A DNA stretch of 44,337 nucleotides from Gammaproteobacteria bacterium (lineage in GTDB: Bacteria > Pseudomonadota > Gammaproteobacteria > Pseudomonadales > Azotimanducaceae): contig PBGU01000007.1 in NCBI GenBank assembly GCA_002719135.1, positions 57,731 to 102,067 on the forward strand. Reading direction: 5' to 3'. Below, piece after piece: positions 8,257 through 15,975 of this stretch. The notes beneath the pieces were generated by a model. It did not search any database and was not told the origin of the DNA. It saw only the letters and a list, made by a program, of their open reading frames with translations. Position 1 is the stretch's first letter. Each line of letters begins with the position of its first letter. The translations under genes were made by a program, and so were the position numbers.

Positions 8257-9125
8257 ACCTCATTATCGATACTGACGTCGCGCTCGGCGTCGTCCACGAA
8301 GATCGTCCCCGCGATATCGACGATGCTTTCGCAATTATTGAAGCCATCAACGATAACGCGCTCAACCTACTCGGTATCACCACCGTTTACGGCAACGCTC
8401 CCTTGGACTTGGTTAATCGCGCAGCGCAAGAACTACTTACGGTAAAGAATGTGTCAATACCGATCGTGTCAGGAGCGGTGTCCGCAACACGTTCCGGCTC
8501 TAACGATGCGGTCGAATTCATGGCGGAGCAGCTTGGCAGGCAACGTCTTCATATTGCCGCCATTGGACCACTAACCAACGTTGGCCTCCTAGTTAAACGC
8601 TACCCCGAACGTGTCGCAAATATTGAATCGGTAGTGATCGTGGCAGGTCGTTCTCAAGGCCAGTCTTTCTTCATTGGCAATCAAGGTCCGGTCAATGACT
8701 TTAACTTCGAAAATGATGCAATGGCGGCAAGCGTCCTTCTGGAAAGCGGTGTAAGAGCGGTGCTCGCGGGGTTTGAATTGACCAGCCAGGTTACTGTGAC
8801 GGCCCGAGACCTATACCCTCTCACGCAGCAAGGCGGCGTTGGCTTGCATTGCTACCAACGTTGCCAGGATTGGATCAACTTTTGGCTCGAACGTTTTCCA
8901 GAAGACAACGGTATTCATCCCTGGGACTCTGCCGCCATCGCGTGGCTCAGCCACCCAGAATGGTTTATCGCAGAACAGCGCGGCTGGCGCTTACGCCAGG
9001 AAGGAGAGGTCCCACAGCTCGAAACCGATTCACATTTCGATGGCAAACAGGTGACCTTTTTGACGGGTTTCGCTGGTAGTGGCGCGACCGATTTCGTGCA
9101 AAACATTGTCTCCAATATTCGATAA
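8253..9125 (+). CDS. Inosine-uridine-type nucleoside hydrolase with expanded metal-site loop
   Basis: Hydrolyses the N-glycosidic bond of a nucleoside to base plus free pentose (family function). The 290-residue protein keeps the calcium-site aspartates D6 and D8 (IIDTD) and D23 and D24 (DIDDAFAI), GPLTNVGLL, the NDFNFENDAMAA segment that contacts the ribose, and an IHPWDSAAIAW segment where the general-acid histidine usually sits. Unusually, D8 and D23 are about 14 residues apart, where the classic DTDPGxDD motif has three; the inserted loop is VALGVVHEDRPR. The start at 8253 overlaps the kinase stop, giving a coupled pair. Free pentose passed to the kinase would complete a salvage step. The base specificity cannot be read from sequence. 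Confidence 0.88.
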   Translation: MNLIIDTDVALGVVHEDRPRDIDDAFAIIEAINDNALNLLGITTVYGNAPLDLVNRAAQELLTVKNVSIPIVSGAVSATRSGSNDAVEFMAEQLGRQRLHIAAIGPLTNVGLLVKRYPERVANIESVVIVAGRSQGQSFFIGNQGPVNDFNFENDAMAASVLLESGVRAVLAGFELTSQVTVTARDLYPLTQQGGVGLHCYQRCQDWINFWLERFPEDNGIHPWDSAAIAWLSHPEWFIAEQRGWRLRQEGEVPQLETDSHFDGKQVTFLTGFAGSGATDFVQNIVSNIR

Positions 9126-9157
9126 GTAGTGCCATTGAATCCGATCTAACGAACTCT

Positions 9158-10894
9158 TCAGAACCAGTCAGATGACGGTTGCATCAAACTCGCGGAACCA
9201 CCGCGGATCGAAGCCACAAGTGAGTAGTACCGAGGTAGTAGCTTGGCAAAGTAATAATCCGCCACATAACGTTTATCCGTACTACCGGAAACGCCTGCCA
9301 TTCGTGCCCACATCCACGCATAGAGGACGTGACCCGTCACATCGAGATAATCGACTGACGCCGCGCCCGGGAGGTTACTGTCCGAAGGCGCCGAATCGCA
9401 TAGCCATCGCGTGACTTCTTGCCACGCGCTTAATGCCTCATCTAACGCCGCCGTATAACGTTCCGGTACCTCGGTTTGACGGATATCGTCAATCAATTCA
9501 CCCACCGTCGCACCGCCATCTCTTAGAACTTTGCGTGAAACCAGATCGAGCGCCTGGATCCCGTTAGCGCCCTCATAGATCTGCGCAATACGTACGTCTC
9601 GAACAAGTTGCTCGACGCCCCATTCACGAATATACCCGTGACCTCCAAAAACCTGCTGCCCCAGCAGCGTACACTCCAACCCGCGATCGGTGATAAACGC
9701 CTTAGCGACGGGCGTCAGCAAATCAACAAAGCCCGATGCTTTCTCGCGAACCGCCTCAATAGGGGCGTATTTCGCTCGATCAAGCTGCAACCCGACGTAC
9801 ATTGAAAATGCCCGACCACCTTCGTTGTATGCGCGTTGCGTCAACAACATTCGACGTACGTCCGGGTGCCCAACGATGGCATCGGCGTCGGTGTTTGCAA
9901 CGCGTGAGCCCTCCGGTGCGCGTCCTTGGACCCGTTCCTTGGCGTAGGAAGACGACGCCTGATACGCCCGCTCGGCGAGTCCAAGCCCCTGAATACCGAC
10001 TGACAAGCGCTCGTAATTCATCATCGTGAACATGCAAGCGAGGCCCTGATTGGGTTCTCCAATAAGGTACCCGATCGCGTCTCCGTAGTTGATCACAGAC
10101 GTAGCGCTCCCTTTGATACCCATCTTGTGTTCGATCGAAGCACTTTCAAAACCGTTGCGCTCTCCCAGCGATCCATCGTCACCGGGTATGTATTTCGGTA
10201 CTAAGAACAGCGATATACCGCGACTACCAGCTGGCGCATCCGGCACTTTTGCAAGAACCAGGTGGACGATATTTTTCGCTAAATCATGTTCACCACTGGT
10301 GATGAATATTTTGGTTCCCGTGATGCCGTAGCGTCCGTCGGAACGTGGCGTCGCTCGTGTTCGAATGAGTCCGAGATCGGTCCCGGCATGCGCTTCGGTA
10401 AGGGCCATCGCACCAGTCCATTCGCCACTATAGAACTTCGGCAGGTACAAACGACGCGTGTCCTCATCGGCATGGGCATCCACACAAATAGCCGCCCCCA
10501 CCGTCAACGTCGCGTACAGCCACAAGTTGGTATTGGCTCCCCAAAACATCTCTTCCAAAGACGCCGTCAACATCTTCGGCAAACCCTGCCCGCCGAATTC
10601 CGGATTGCCCGACACGCCCAGCCATCCGCCTGCGGCTAATGCAGCGTACGCGTCCTTGAACCCTTCAGGAGCCGTGACAACCCCGTCACTCCAATGTGCC
10701 CCTTCCTCGTCTGAAGATTGAGATAAGGGCGCCATAACGTCACGAGCCAACTTCCCGCATTCGGTCACAACGGCCCTGACGGTGTCTCGATCAAACGAAT
10801 CGAACGCTGGGATCTGCGCCCATTCGGTTTCGGCGTCAAAGAGGTCGTATAGAACAAATTCAATGTCGTTCCCCGGGGGCATGTACGGCAACAT
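9158..10894 (-). CDS. DmdC-like acyl-CoA dehydrogenase (second gene of pair)
   Basis: A 578-residue FAD-dependent acyl-CoA dehydrogenase of the large subfamily that includes 3-methylmercaptopropionyl-CoA dehydrogenase DmdC and FadE5-like enzymes. It introduces a 2,3-double bond into an acyl-CoA and passes electrons to electron-transfer flavoprotein. Visible are the FAD/substrate segments MALTEAHAGTDLG and GTKIFITSGEHDL, the QVFGGHGYIREWGVEQLVRD helix, the catalytic base E441 in IYEGANGIQALD, and the extra C-terminal helical domain that sets this subfamily apart from about 400-residue enzymes. Its ATG overlaps the stop of the upstream paralogue (TGATG). DmdC proper cannot be separated from general FadE by sequence reading alone, so no symbol is given. 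Confidence 0.9.
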   Translation of the reverse strand: MLPYMPPGNDIEFVLYDLFDAETEWAQIPAFDSFDRDTVRAVVTECGKLARDVMAPLSQSSDEEGAHWSDGVVTAPEGFKDAYAALAAGGWLGVSGNPEFGGQGLPKMLTASLEEMFWGANTNLWLYATLTVGAAICVDAHADEDTRRLYLPKFYSGEWTGAMALTEAHAGTDLGLIRTRATPRSDGRYGITGTKIFITSGEHDLAKNIVHLVLAKVPDAPAGSRGISLFLVPKYIPGDDGSLGERNGFESASIEHKMGIKGSATSVINYGDAIGYLIGEPNQGLACMFTMMNYERLSVGIQGLGLAERAYQASSSYAKERVQGRAPEGSRVANTDADAIVGHPDVRRMLLTQRAYNEGGRAFSMYVGLQLDRAKYAPIEAVREKASGFVDLLTPVAKAFITDRGLECTLLGQQVFGGHGYIREWGVEQLVRDVRIAQIYEGANGIQALDLVSRKVLRDGGATVGELIDDIRQTEVPERYTAALDEALSAWQEVTRWLCDSAPSDSNLPGAASVDYLDVTGHVLYAWMWARMAGVSGSTDKRYVADYYFAKLLPRYYSLVASIRGGSASLMQPSSDWF

Positions 10895-12651
10895 CAGTGG
10901 TGTCCGAATTCGTTTGCCGAGACGTCCATTAGCGAGTCTGCACCCGATAATGCAGCCCGATGATGGGCGTTCGCCCGCGGGAGTATGCGGTCAAAAAAGA
11001 ACTGGGCTGTTTTCACTTTCCCTCGCATAAAGGCGTCGTCTTCGTGGGCGCTCGCCACACGCGCAATACGTGCCCAGAAGTACGCCATGGTGGCGTACCC
11101 GCTGTACATCAAGAAATCAACCGACGCCGCCCCAATCTCGTCTACGTCTTCCATGGCCTTGCCACCAAGTCCCAACGCAAGCTCACCCCACTGATCGGCG
11201 AGTTCCCGCAACGCGGAAGCGAATGGTCCGTCCGATTGCAAATCGGCTTCGGCTCGAATCATCTCAATAAAACTCGTTAACGCTTTACCCTGATTCATCA
11301 CGACTTTTCGACCCAGAAGGTCAAGCGCTTGAATTTGGGTGGTGCCTTCGTAAATCAAGGTGATACGGGCGTCCCGTACCAGTTGCTCGACACCCGTCTC
11401 GCGTATAAAACCGTGTCCCCCGTGTATCTGCAACGCATGGTTTACCGCTTCGAAAGCCGTCTCAGTTACAAATCCCTTAACGATCGGTGTCATCAGATCG
11501 AGAAGGCGCTCGGCACTTGCGCGATCGTCGCCGGAACCGCGATGAGCGATATCGGAAAGTTGGGCTGCGAAATACGTCATCACCCGACCTCCTTCCAAAA
11601 ACGCCTTCTGTGTAAGCAACATGCGTCGCACGTCAGGATGAACGAGGATCGGATCGGCTGGCTGATCTGGGGATTTGGGGCCCGATGCAGCACGCATCTG
11701 CAGGCGTTCCGTCGCGTACTGAAGGGATGCCTGATAACCCAATTCCATCAGACAAACGCCTTGGGTACCCACAAGGATGCGCGCCTCATTCATCATCGTA
11801 AACATGCACCGCATGCCGTCGTTGGCTTGGCCTACCAAATAGCCACAACTGTCTTCAAAGTGCAGCATGCAGGTGGCGTTCCCATGGATGCCCATCTTGT
11901 CCTCGATCGCACCACAAACGACGCCGTTTAACGCGCCATCGAGTAATTTCGGCACCACAAATAGAGAAATTCCCTTGGTTCCCGCAGGGGAATCGGGAAG
12001 CCGCGCGAGAACCAAATGCACGATGTTGTCTGCAAGATCGTGATCGCCCGATGAAATAAATATTTTGGTTCCACTAATGCGGTAGGAACCGTCCGCGTGG
12101 GGCTCGGCACGTGTATTCAGCAAACCAACGTCGGACCCGCAATGCGGTTCGGTCAAGCACATGGTTCCAGTCCATTCTCCCGATATAAGACTTGGCAAAA
12201 ACGTCGCCTTCAGGTCATCAGAACCGTGCGAATCGATGGCATTGATAGCCGCCCGTGACAAACTACCGTACATCGTCCATGCCATATTCGCGCTGGCCAT
12301 GATCTCTTCAACCCAGAGACTGATGGACCGTGGCAATCCCTGGCCCCCGAACGCCGGATTCCCTGCGATGGACGGCCATCCGCCTTGCACGTACGTGGCA
12401 TAGGCTTCGGCAAACCCCGCTGGGGTCGTTACCACGCCGTCGTTCCACGAACACCCAGTCTTATCCCCCGACGCGCGCAAAGGGAACAATTCGTTCTCAG
12501 CAAAGCGCGCACACTGCTCCAGGACGGTGTCGACTAGATCCCGGGACGCATCACTTTCTATCGCCTCAAAATGACCGTCAAAGTCGAGGACATCGTTAAT
12601 GAGAAAACGCATGTCGCGAAGCGGCGTCTGATAATCCATATCCAAACCCAT
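10894..12651 (-). CDS. DmdC-like acyl-CoA dehydrogenase (first gene of pair)
   Basis: A 585-residue paralogue of the following dehydrogenase, same large subfamily. It has the family N-terminus YQTPLRDMRFLINDVLDF, the MCLTEPHCGSDVGL and GTKIFISSGDHDL flavin segments, IHGGHGFIRETGVEQLVRD, the catalytic base E435 in LIYEGTTQIQALDL, and the C-terminal accessory domain. It likely oxidises a different acyl-CoA chain from its neighbour; sulfur-containing propionyl-CoA or medium/long chains are both possible. The ATG at 12651 is used, but ATG at 12639 (MDYQTPLRDM) matches family N-termini and may be the true start. It is divergent from srkA across 157 bases in which I see no clear regulatory element. 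Confidence 0.9.
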   Translation of the reverse strand: MGLDMDYQTPLRDMRFLINDVLDFDGHFEAIESDASRDLVDTVLEQCARFAENELFPLRASGDKTGCSWNDGVVTTPAGFAEAYATYVQGGWPSIAGNPAFGGQGLPRSISLWVEEIMASANMAWTMYGSLSRAAINAIDSHGSDDLKATFLPSLISGEWTGTMCLTEPHCGSDVGLLNTRAEPHADGSYRISGTKIFISSGDHDLADNIVHLVLARLPDSPAGTKGISLFVVPKLLDGALNGVVCGAIEDKMGIHGNATCMLHFEDSCGYLVGQANDGMRCMFTMMNEARILVGTQGVCLMELGYQASLQYATERLQMRAASGPKSPDQPADPILVHPDVRRMLLTQKAFLEGGRVMTYFAAQLSDIAHRGSGDDRASAERLLDLMTPIVKGFVTETAFEAVNHALQIHGGHGFIRETGVEQLVRDARITLIYEGTTQIQALDLLGRKVVMNQGKALTSFIEMIRAEADLQSDGPFASALRELADQWGELALGLGGKAMEDVDEIGAASVDFLMYSGYATMAYFWARIARVASAHEDDAFMRGKVKTAQFFFDRILPRANAHHRAALSGADSLMDVSANEFGHH

Positions 12652-12808
12652 CGATTTTCAGCGCGCATAATAACTAACTTGGATCGCGCTTTTGGGCCCT
12701 TCCGTCAGATCACCACGAAGACAAACGCGCCCGCGAACGTGACGAATCGAAACCGCTTGGCATACACTGCCGTCGCCTTACGACTACGGGCGGGAGCCGC
12801 GAGTCTGG

Positions 12809-13786
12809 TTGACGGATACACCCTACGAGCATTTGACCCCCGAGATCATTCTCGACGCGATCGAGATCTTGGGCTATCGCACCAACGGAACGCTTACCGC
12901 ACTCAACAGTTACGAAAATCGGGTATATCAGGTAGGCGTTGAAGAAGACGAACCGATCATCGCCAAATTCTATCGGCCCGATCGTTGGACGGATGAATGT
13001 ATTCGTGAAGAGCACGACTTTACGCAGGAACTTCTGGACAACGAAATCCCTTGTGTCGCGCCCGTGCCCGTTGGTGGTCAAACACTCTTTCACGTCGCCG
13101 GCGCCGAATTTAGATTTGCTCTTTTTCCACGGCGCGCTGGTCGACCTCCCAATATCGAAGATCGAGACGTACTCTCCGTCATGGGGCGCGCCGTGGCTAG
13201 AATCCACTCGACCGGTGGAGCGAGACATTTTGCACACCGTCCCTCACTGACGCCCGAGCGTCTTGGGCATGAGAGTCGGGCTTTCCTACTTTCTTCCGAT
13301 TTCATCCCAACGGAGCTCTTCGACGCCTACGAGTCGATCACCAACCATTTACTTCAGCGCATCGACTCTGCCTTCGAAAACCAACCCGCTGGCGTGCGCA
13401 TTCACGGCGACTGCCATCTCGGCAATTTATTGTGGCGTTACGACGCGCCCAATTTCGTCGACTTCGACGACACGCAAACCGGGCCGCCGATCCAGGATTT
13501 GTGGATGCTTCTGTCGGGGGATCGTGAGGACCAAGAATCCATTCTGTCCGACCTGCTCGAGGCGTACTCGATGTTTTGTTCGTTCGACTCGCGAACGATA
13601 GTGCTGATCGAGCCGCTTCGAACGCTCAGAATGATTCACCATGCGGCATGGATCGGGAGGCGCTGGAACGACCCCGCCTTCCCACTCGCGTTTCCGTGGT
13701 TCGATGGAATCAAATATTGGTCCGACCACGTCCTGAGCCTCCGGGAGCAACTCGCGATATTGGACGAACCCCCTCTTTCAGTCTGA
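12809..13786 (+). CDS. srkA: Stress response kinase A (YihE/SrkA family)
   Basis: A cytoplasmic serine/threonine-type kinase of the APH fold that in E. coli protects against envelope and oxidative stress and counters MazEF-driven death. The 325-residue protein matches SrkA along its length: LNSYENRVYQV near residue 32, VAPVPVGGQTLF, the catalytic loop RIHGDCHLGN with D201 and N206, the metal aspartates in FVDFDDTQTGPP (D218 and D220), and the C-terminal RRWNDPAFPLAFPWF. The only start that gives the family N-terminus is a TTG at 12809, with no good ribosome binding site. E. coli srkA sits beside dsbA; here that neighbour is absent. It converges on the acyltransferase gene with two bases between stops. 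Confidence 0.92.
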   Translation: MTDTPYEHLTPEIILDAIEILGYRTNGTLTALNSYENRVYQVGVEEDEPIIAKFYRPDRWTDECIREEHDFTQELLDNEIPCVAPVPVGGQTLFHVAGAEFRFALFPRRAGRPPNIEDRDVLSVMGRAVARIHSTGGARHFAHRPSLTPERLGHESRAFLLSSDFIPTELFDAYESITNHLLQRIDSAFENQPAGVRIHGDCHLGNLLWRYDAPNFVDFDDTQTGPPIQDLWMLLSGDREDQESILSDLLEAYSMFCSFDSRTIVLIEPLRTLRMIHHAAWIGRRWNDPAFPLAFPWFDGIKYWSDHVLSLREQLAILDEPPLSV

Positions 13787-13788
13787 TC

Positions 13789-14931
13789 TTATCGTTCGCC
13801 AACCTTCAGGAGCTCGCGTTTATTGCGGATCTGATTAGCGTACTGCAGCAGAAAGAATGGGCGCTGGTTATCTGGTAATTGCTCAAGTGCGTCATCAAAG
13901 GCGCCGGCCACTTGCCCACGAAGTCCGACAACGTTCTCCTGTCCCGTGAGCCGATTCTCTGATTCCAAGTAGGTGGGATAAGACTCAATTCCACCCGCGA
14001 TACACCTGTCGATCTCCGTCGCTAGCGCCTCGACAGTATCGAAATCGCTACGAAGGGGTTTCGAAAAATTCAAATGAACACGGCCCTTAAATCCCAAGAT
14101 GCCCGCGACGATACTTTCGAGATCCTCGTTCGCACGCTTCTCGTATTTTCCATCACGTTCCGTCAAATACAGTTCGCGAGCCTTCATACCCGCGCAAGGA
14201 TCGACCTCATATGAAATCGAGACAGGCACCAACTGCACTTGGTTCAACCAAGCCGATACGCTTTCGTCAGCCTCGTTCCGATAGGCAAGCATGAACATCT
14301 TTAGAATGGCCGGTTCGGTCCGATCAAACCCATCTTTCGAACGACCCTCGCGTTGTGAAATCCACACCGAATGACCAGCATCTAGCGTCGACCGGATGTA
14401 CGCCGACGTGCGCAAAAGGGCCGCATATTGTGCTTTTAGGCCCTTCTCGTTCCGAACAACGACGAAACTTTTAGTCAGACGCATCAGGTCCGATTCGAAT
14501 CCATGACTAAAAAGATTGTCCCCAACAGCAATCTGAGAGGTCGGGAAGTCATTCGACCAAAGGGCATAATTCATAAAACCAGAATCCATCGCAATGTCTC
14601 GATGGTTGGCAATGAATAAATACGGCAATTCACGATCCAAGCGTTCGATGCCAGAGCACGAGAAACCGTCAGTCGTCCGACGAATCATATGTTCGAAGTA
14701 CCCCGACAGCAAAACCTGCACGTCGCTAATTGTGGTTAATCCCTTCGCGCGTCGACGAAGTAATTGACGGGCGAACATCCGCGCAGAAAGAGGAAGAAAA
14801 CGGTACCAGCGAGGCACCAAAAAAGCCGCCACACTGCCCACCATATCTGGATCTTGAATTAGGCGCTCTATCACACCAGCTACTTCAGCATCCTGATACG
14901 GGCGGATATCATCGAAATTGTCCACGATCAC
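13789..14931 (-). CDS. PlsC-type phospholipid acyltransferase family protein
   Basis: A 380-residue member of the glycerolipid acyltransferase superfamily. The catalytic NHxxxxD box is NHRDIAMD at 109-116, and the substrate-phosphate box appears as QREGRSKDG with E195-G196-R197. The protein is longer than PlsC (about 245 residues), with an N-terminal extension of roughly 100 residues and a C-terminal helical tail rich in charged residues. It has no strong membrane helix beyond residues 32-50, so peripheral membrane attachment is likely. The acyl acceptor is unknown. The start is GTG 14931; a second GTG at 14925 is equally possible, with no clear ribosome binding site. It is divergent from the MBL gene across an 81-base gap holding a perfect palindrome. 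Confidence 0.8.
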   Translation of the reverse strand: MIVDNFDDIRPYQDAEVAGVIERLIQDPDMVGSVAAFLVPRWYRFLPLSARMFARQLLRRRAKGLTTISDVQVLLSGYFEHMIRRTTDGFSCSGIERLDRELPYLFIANHRDIAMDSGFMNYALWSNDFPTSQIAVGDNLFSHGFESDLMRLTKSFVVVRNEKGLKAQYAALLRTSAYIRSTLDAGHSVWISQREGRSKDGFDRTEPAILKMFMLAYRNEADESVSAWLNQVQLVPVSISYEVDPCAGMKARELYLTERDGKYEKRANEDLESIVAGILGFKGRVHLNFSKPLRSDFDTVEALATEIDRCIAGGIESYPTYLESENRLTGQENVVGLRGQVAGAFDDALEQLPDNQRPFFLLQYANQIRNKRELLKVGER

Positions 14932-14955
14932 GCTAAACTAGCGGATAACGCATTC

Positions 14956-14985
14956 CGATACGAACCCGCGTTAGGGTTCGTATCG
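14956..14985. promoter_or_regulatory. Perfect 12-bp palindrome between divergent genes (candidate operator)
   Basis: CGATACGAACCC at 14956-14967 is exactly complementary to GGGTTCGTATCG at 14974-14985, with a 6-base spacer. It sits between the starts of the acyltransferase (minus, 14931) and the MBL hydrolase (plus, 15013). Divergent genes need no terminator here and there is no T run, so a protein-binding operator controlling both is the best reading; an mRNA leader hairpin is the alternative. No regulator gene lies beside it. Confidence 0.6.
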
Positions 14986-15012
14986 TCTAGGGAAGACGTA
15001 TAGGAAGTCCAC

Positions 15013-15975
15013 ATGACGTTGTCGATCAGACCATTCACGCATGGATTACACGACCTCGGATCCGGCGGATATGCGTGGATTCAGCCAGACGGCGGTTGGG
15101 GATGGAGCAATGCGGGTCTTGTCGTAGACGGTGATGAATCGCTTCTCGTCGACACCCTCTTCGACTTAAAACTCACCCGCGAGATGCTGAACGCCATGTC
15201 ACGAGCCGAACCCACCGCCGCGCGTTCATTCAACACGCTCGTTAATACTCATGCGAACGGCGATCACTGCAACGGCAACGAACTCGTCCACGGGGCGGAA
15301 ATCATCTCCTCAGCAGCTACCGCAGCCGAACTTGCCGAGGAATCCCCTGATCGATTGGCAACAATGATGCGCAACGCCCCCTCGTTGGGCGAAACTGGGG
15401 AGTTCCTACAGCGCTGTTTTGGCGCATTCGACTTCGAGGGCATCACGCCGACATTACCTACTCGAACCTTTGAAGGGACGATGAACGTCTCTGTTGGGGA
15501 TAAGGAGGTCCGGTTAAAACAGGTTGGACCTTGCCACACCAAAGGCGACATTCTGGCGTACGTTCCTGACGACAAGCTCATTTTCACCGGGGACATTCTC
15601 TTTATCGAGGGACACCCCATTCTCTGGGTCGGACCCATCGCCAATTGGATCGACGCGTGCGATTACATGCTCGGAATCGACGTTGAGACCATCGTACCGG
15701 GACACGGCCCTATTACCGATAAACGGGGGGTAACGGCCGTTCGGGACTATCTCGTGTACATCCGAGACGAGGCCAACAAACGTTACCGAGCTGGTCTACC
15801 CGTTTACGAAGCAGCCATGGATATATCTCTTACCGATTATGACAATTGGGGTGATGCCGAACGGATCGTGATCAACGTCGCTACGTTGTATCGAGAATTC
15901 GGTTCCACTGAAAAAACGGGGGATCTATTTGGCCTGATGGCTAAGGCCGACAAAGCGCGGCGTCAGTCTACTTAA
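15013..15975 (+). CDS. MBL-fold metallo-hydrolase with HxNxDH metal motif
   Basis: A 320-residue cytoplasmic protein (no signal peptide) of the metallo-beta-lactamase fold. Motif 1 reads NTHANGDHCNGN: H80, N82, D84 and H85, so the second histidine of HxHxDH is asparagine. The other ligands are in place: H175 in GPCHTKGD, D194 in FTGDI and H231 in PGHGP. This should weaken or alter the first zinc site while keeping the second. The substrate is unknown; relatives hydrolyse esters, lactones and thioesters. An AGGAAG ribosome binding site six bases before the ATG supports the start. It is preceded by the 12-bp palindrome and its stop overlaps that of the convergent TSUP gene by four bases. Confidence 0.85.
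   Translation: MTLSIRPFTHGLHDLGSGGYAWIQPDGGWGWSNAGLVVDGDESLLVDTLFDLKLTREMLNAMSRAEPTAARSFNTLVNTHANGDHCNGNELVHGAEIISSAATAAELAEESPDRLATMMRNAPSLGETGEFLQRCFGAFDFEGITPTLPTRTFEGTMNVSVGDKEVRLKQVGPCHTKGDILAYVPDDKLIFTGDILFIEGHPILWVGPIANWIDACDYMLGIDVETIVPGHGPITDKRGVTAVRDYLVYIRDEANKRYRAGLPVYEAAMDISLTDYDNWGDAERIVINVATLYREFGSTEKTGDLFGLMAKADKARRQST

Noticed and set aside
11329..11931. Plus-strand open frame of 200 codons inside the first DmdC-like gene
   Set aside because: The minus-strand frame carries the full acyl-CoA dehydrogenase motifs; the plus-strand translation resembles no protein.
12710..13237. Minus-strand open frame of 175 codons over the 5' half of srkA
   Set aside because: srkA matches its family over this whole stretch, so the opposite frame is incidental.
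14956..14985. Rho-independent terminator
   Set aside because: It lies between divergent starts, where no transcript needs to end, and has no T run after either arm.
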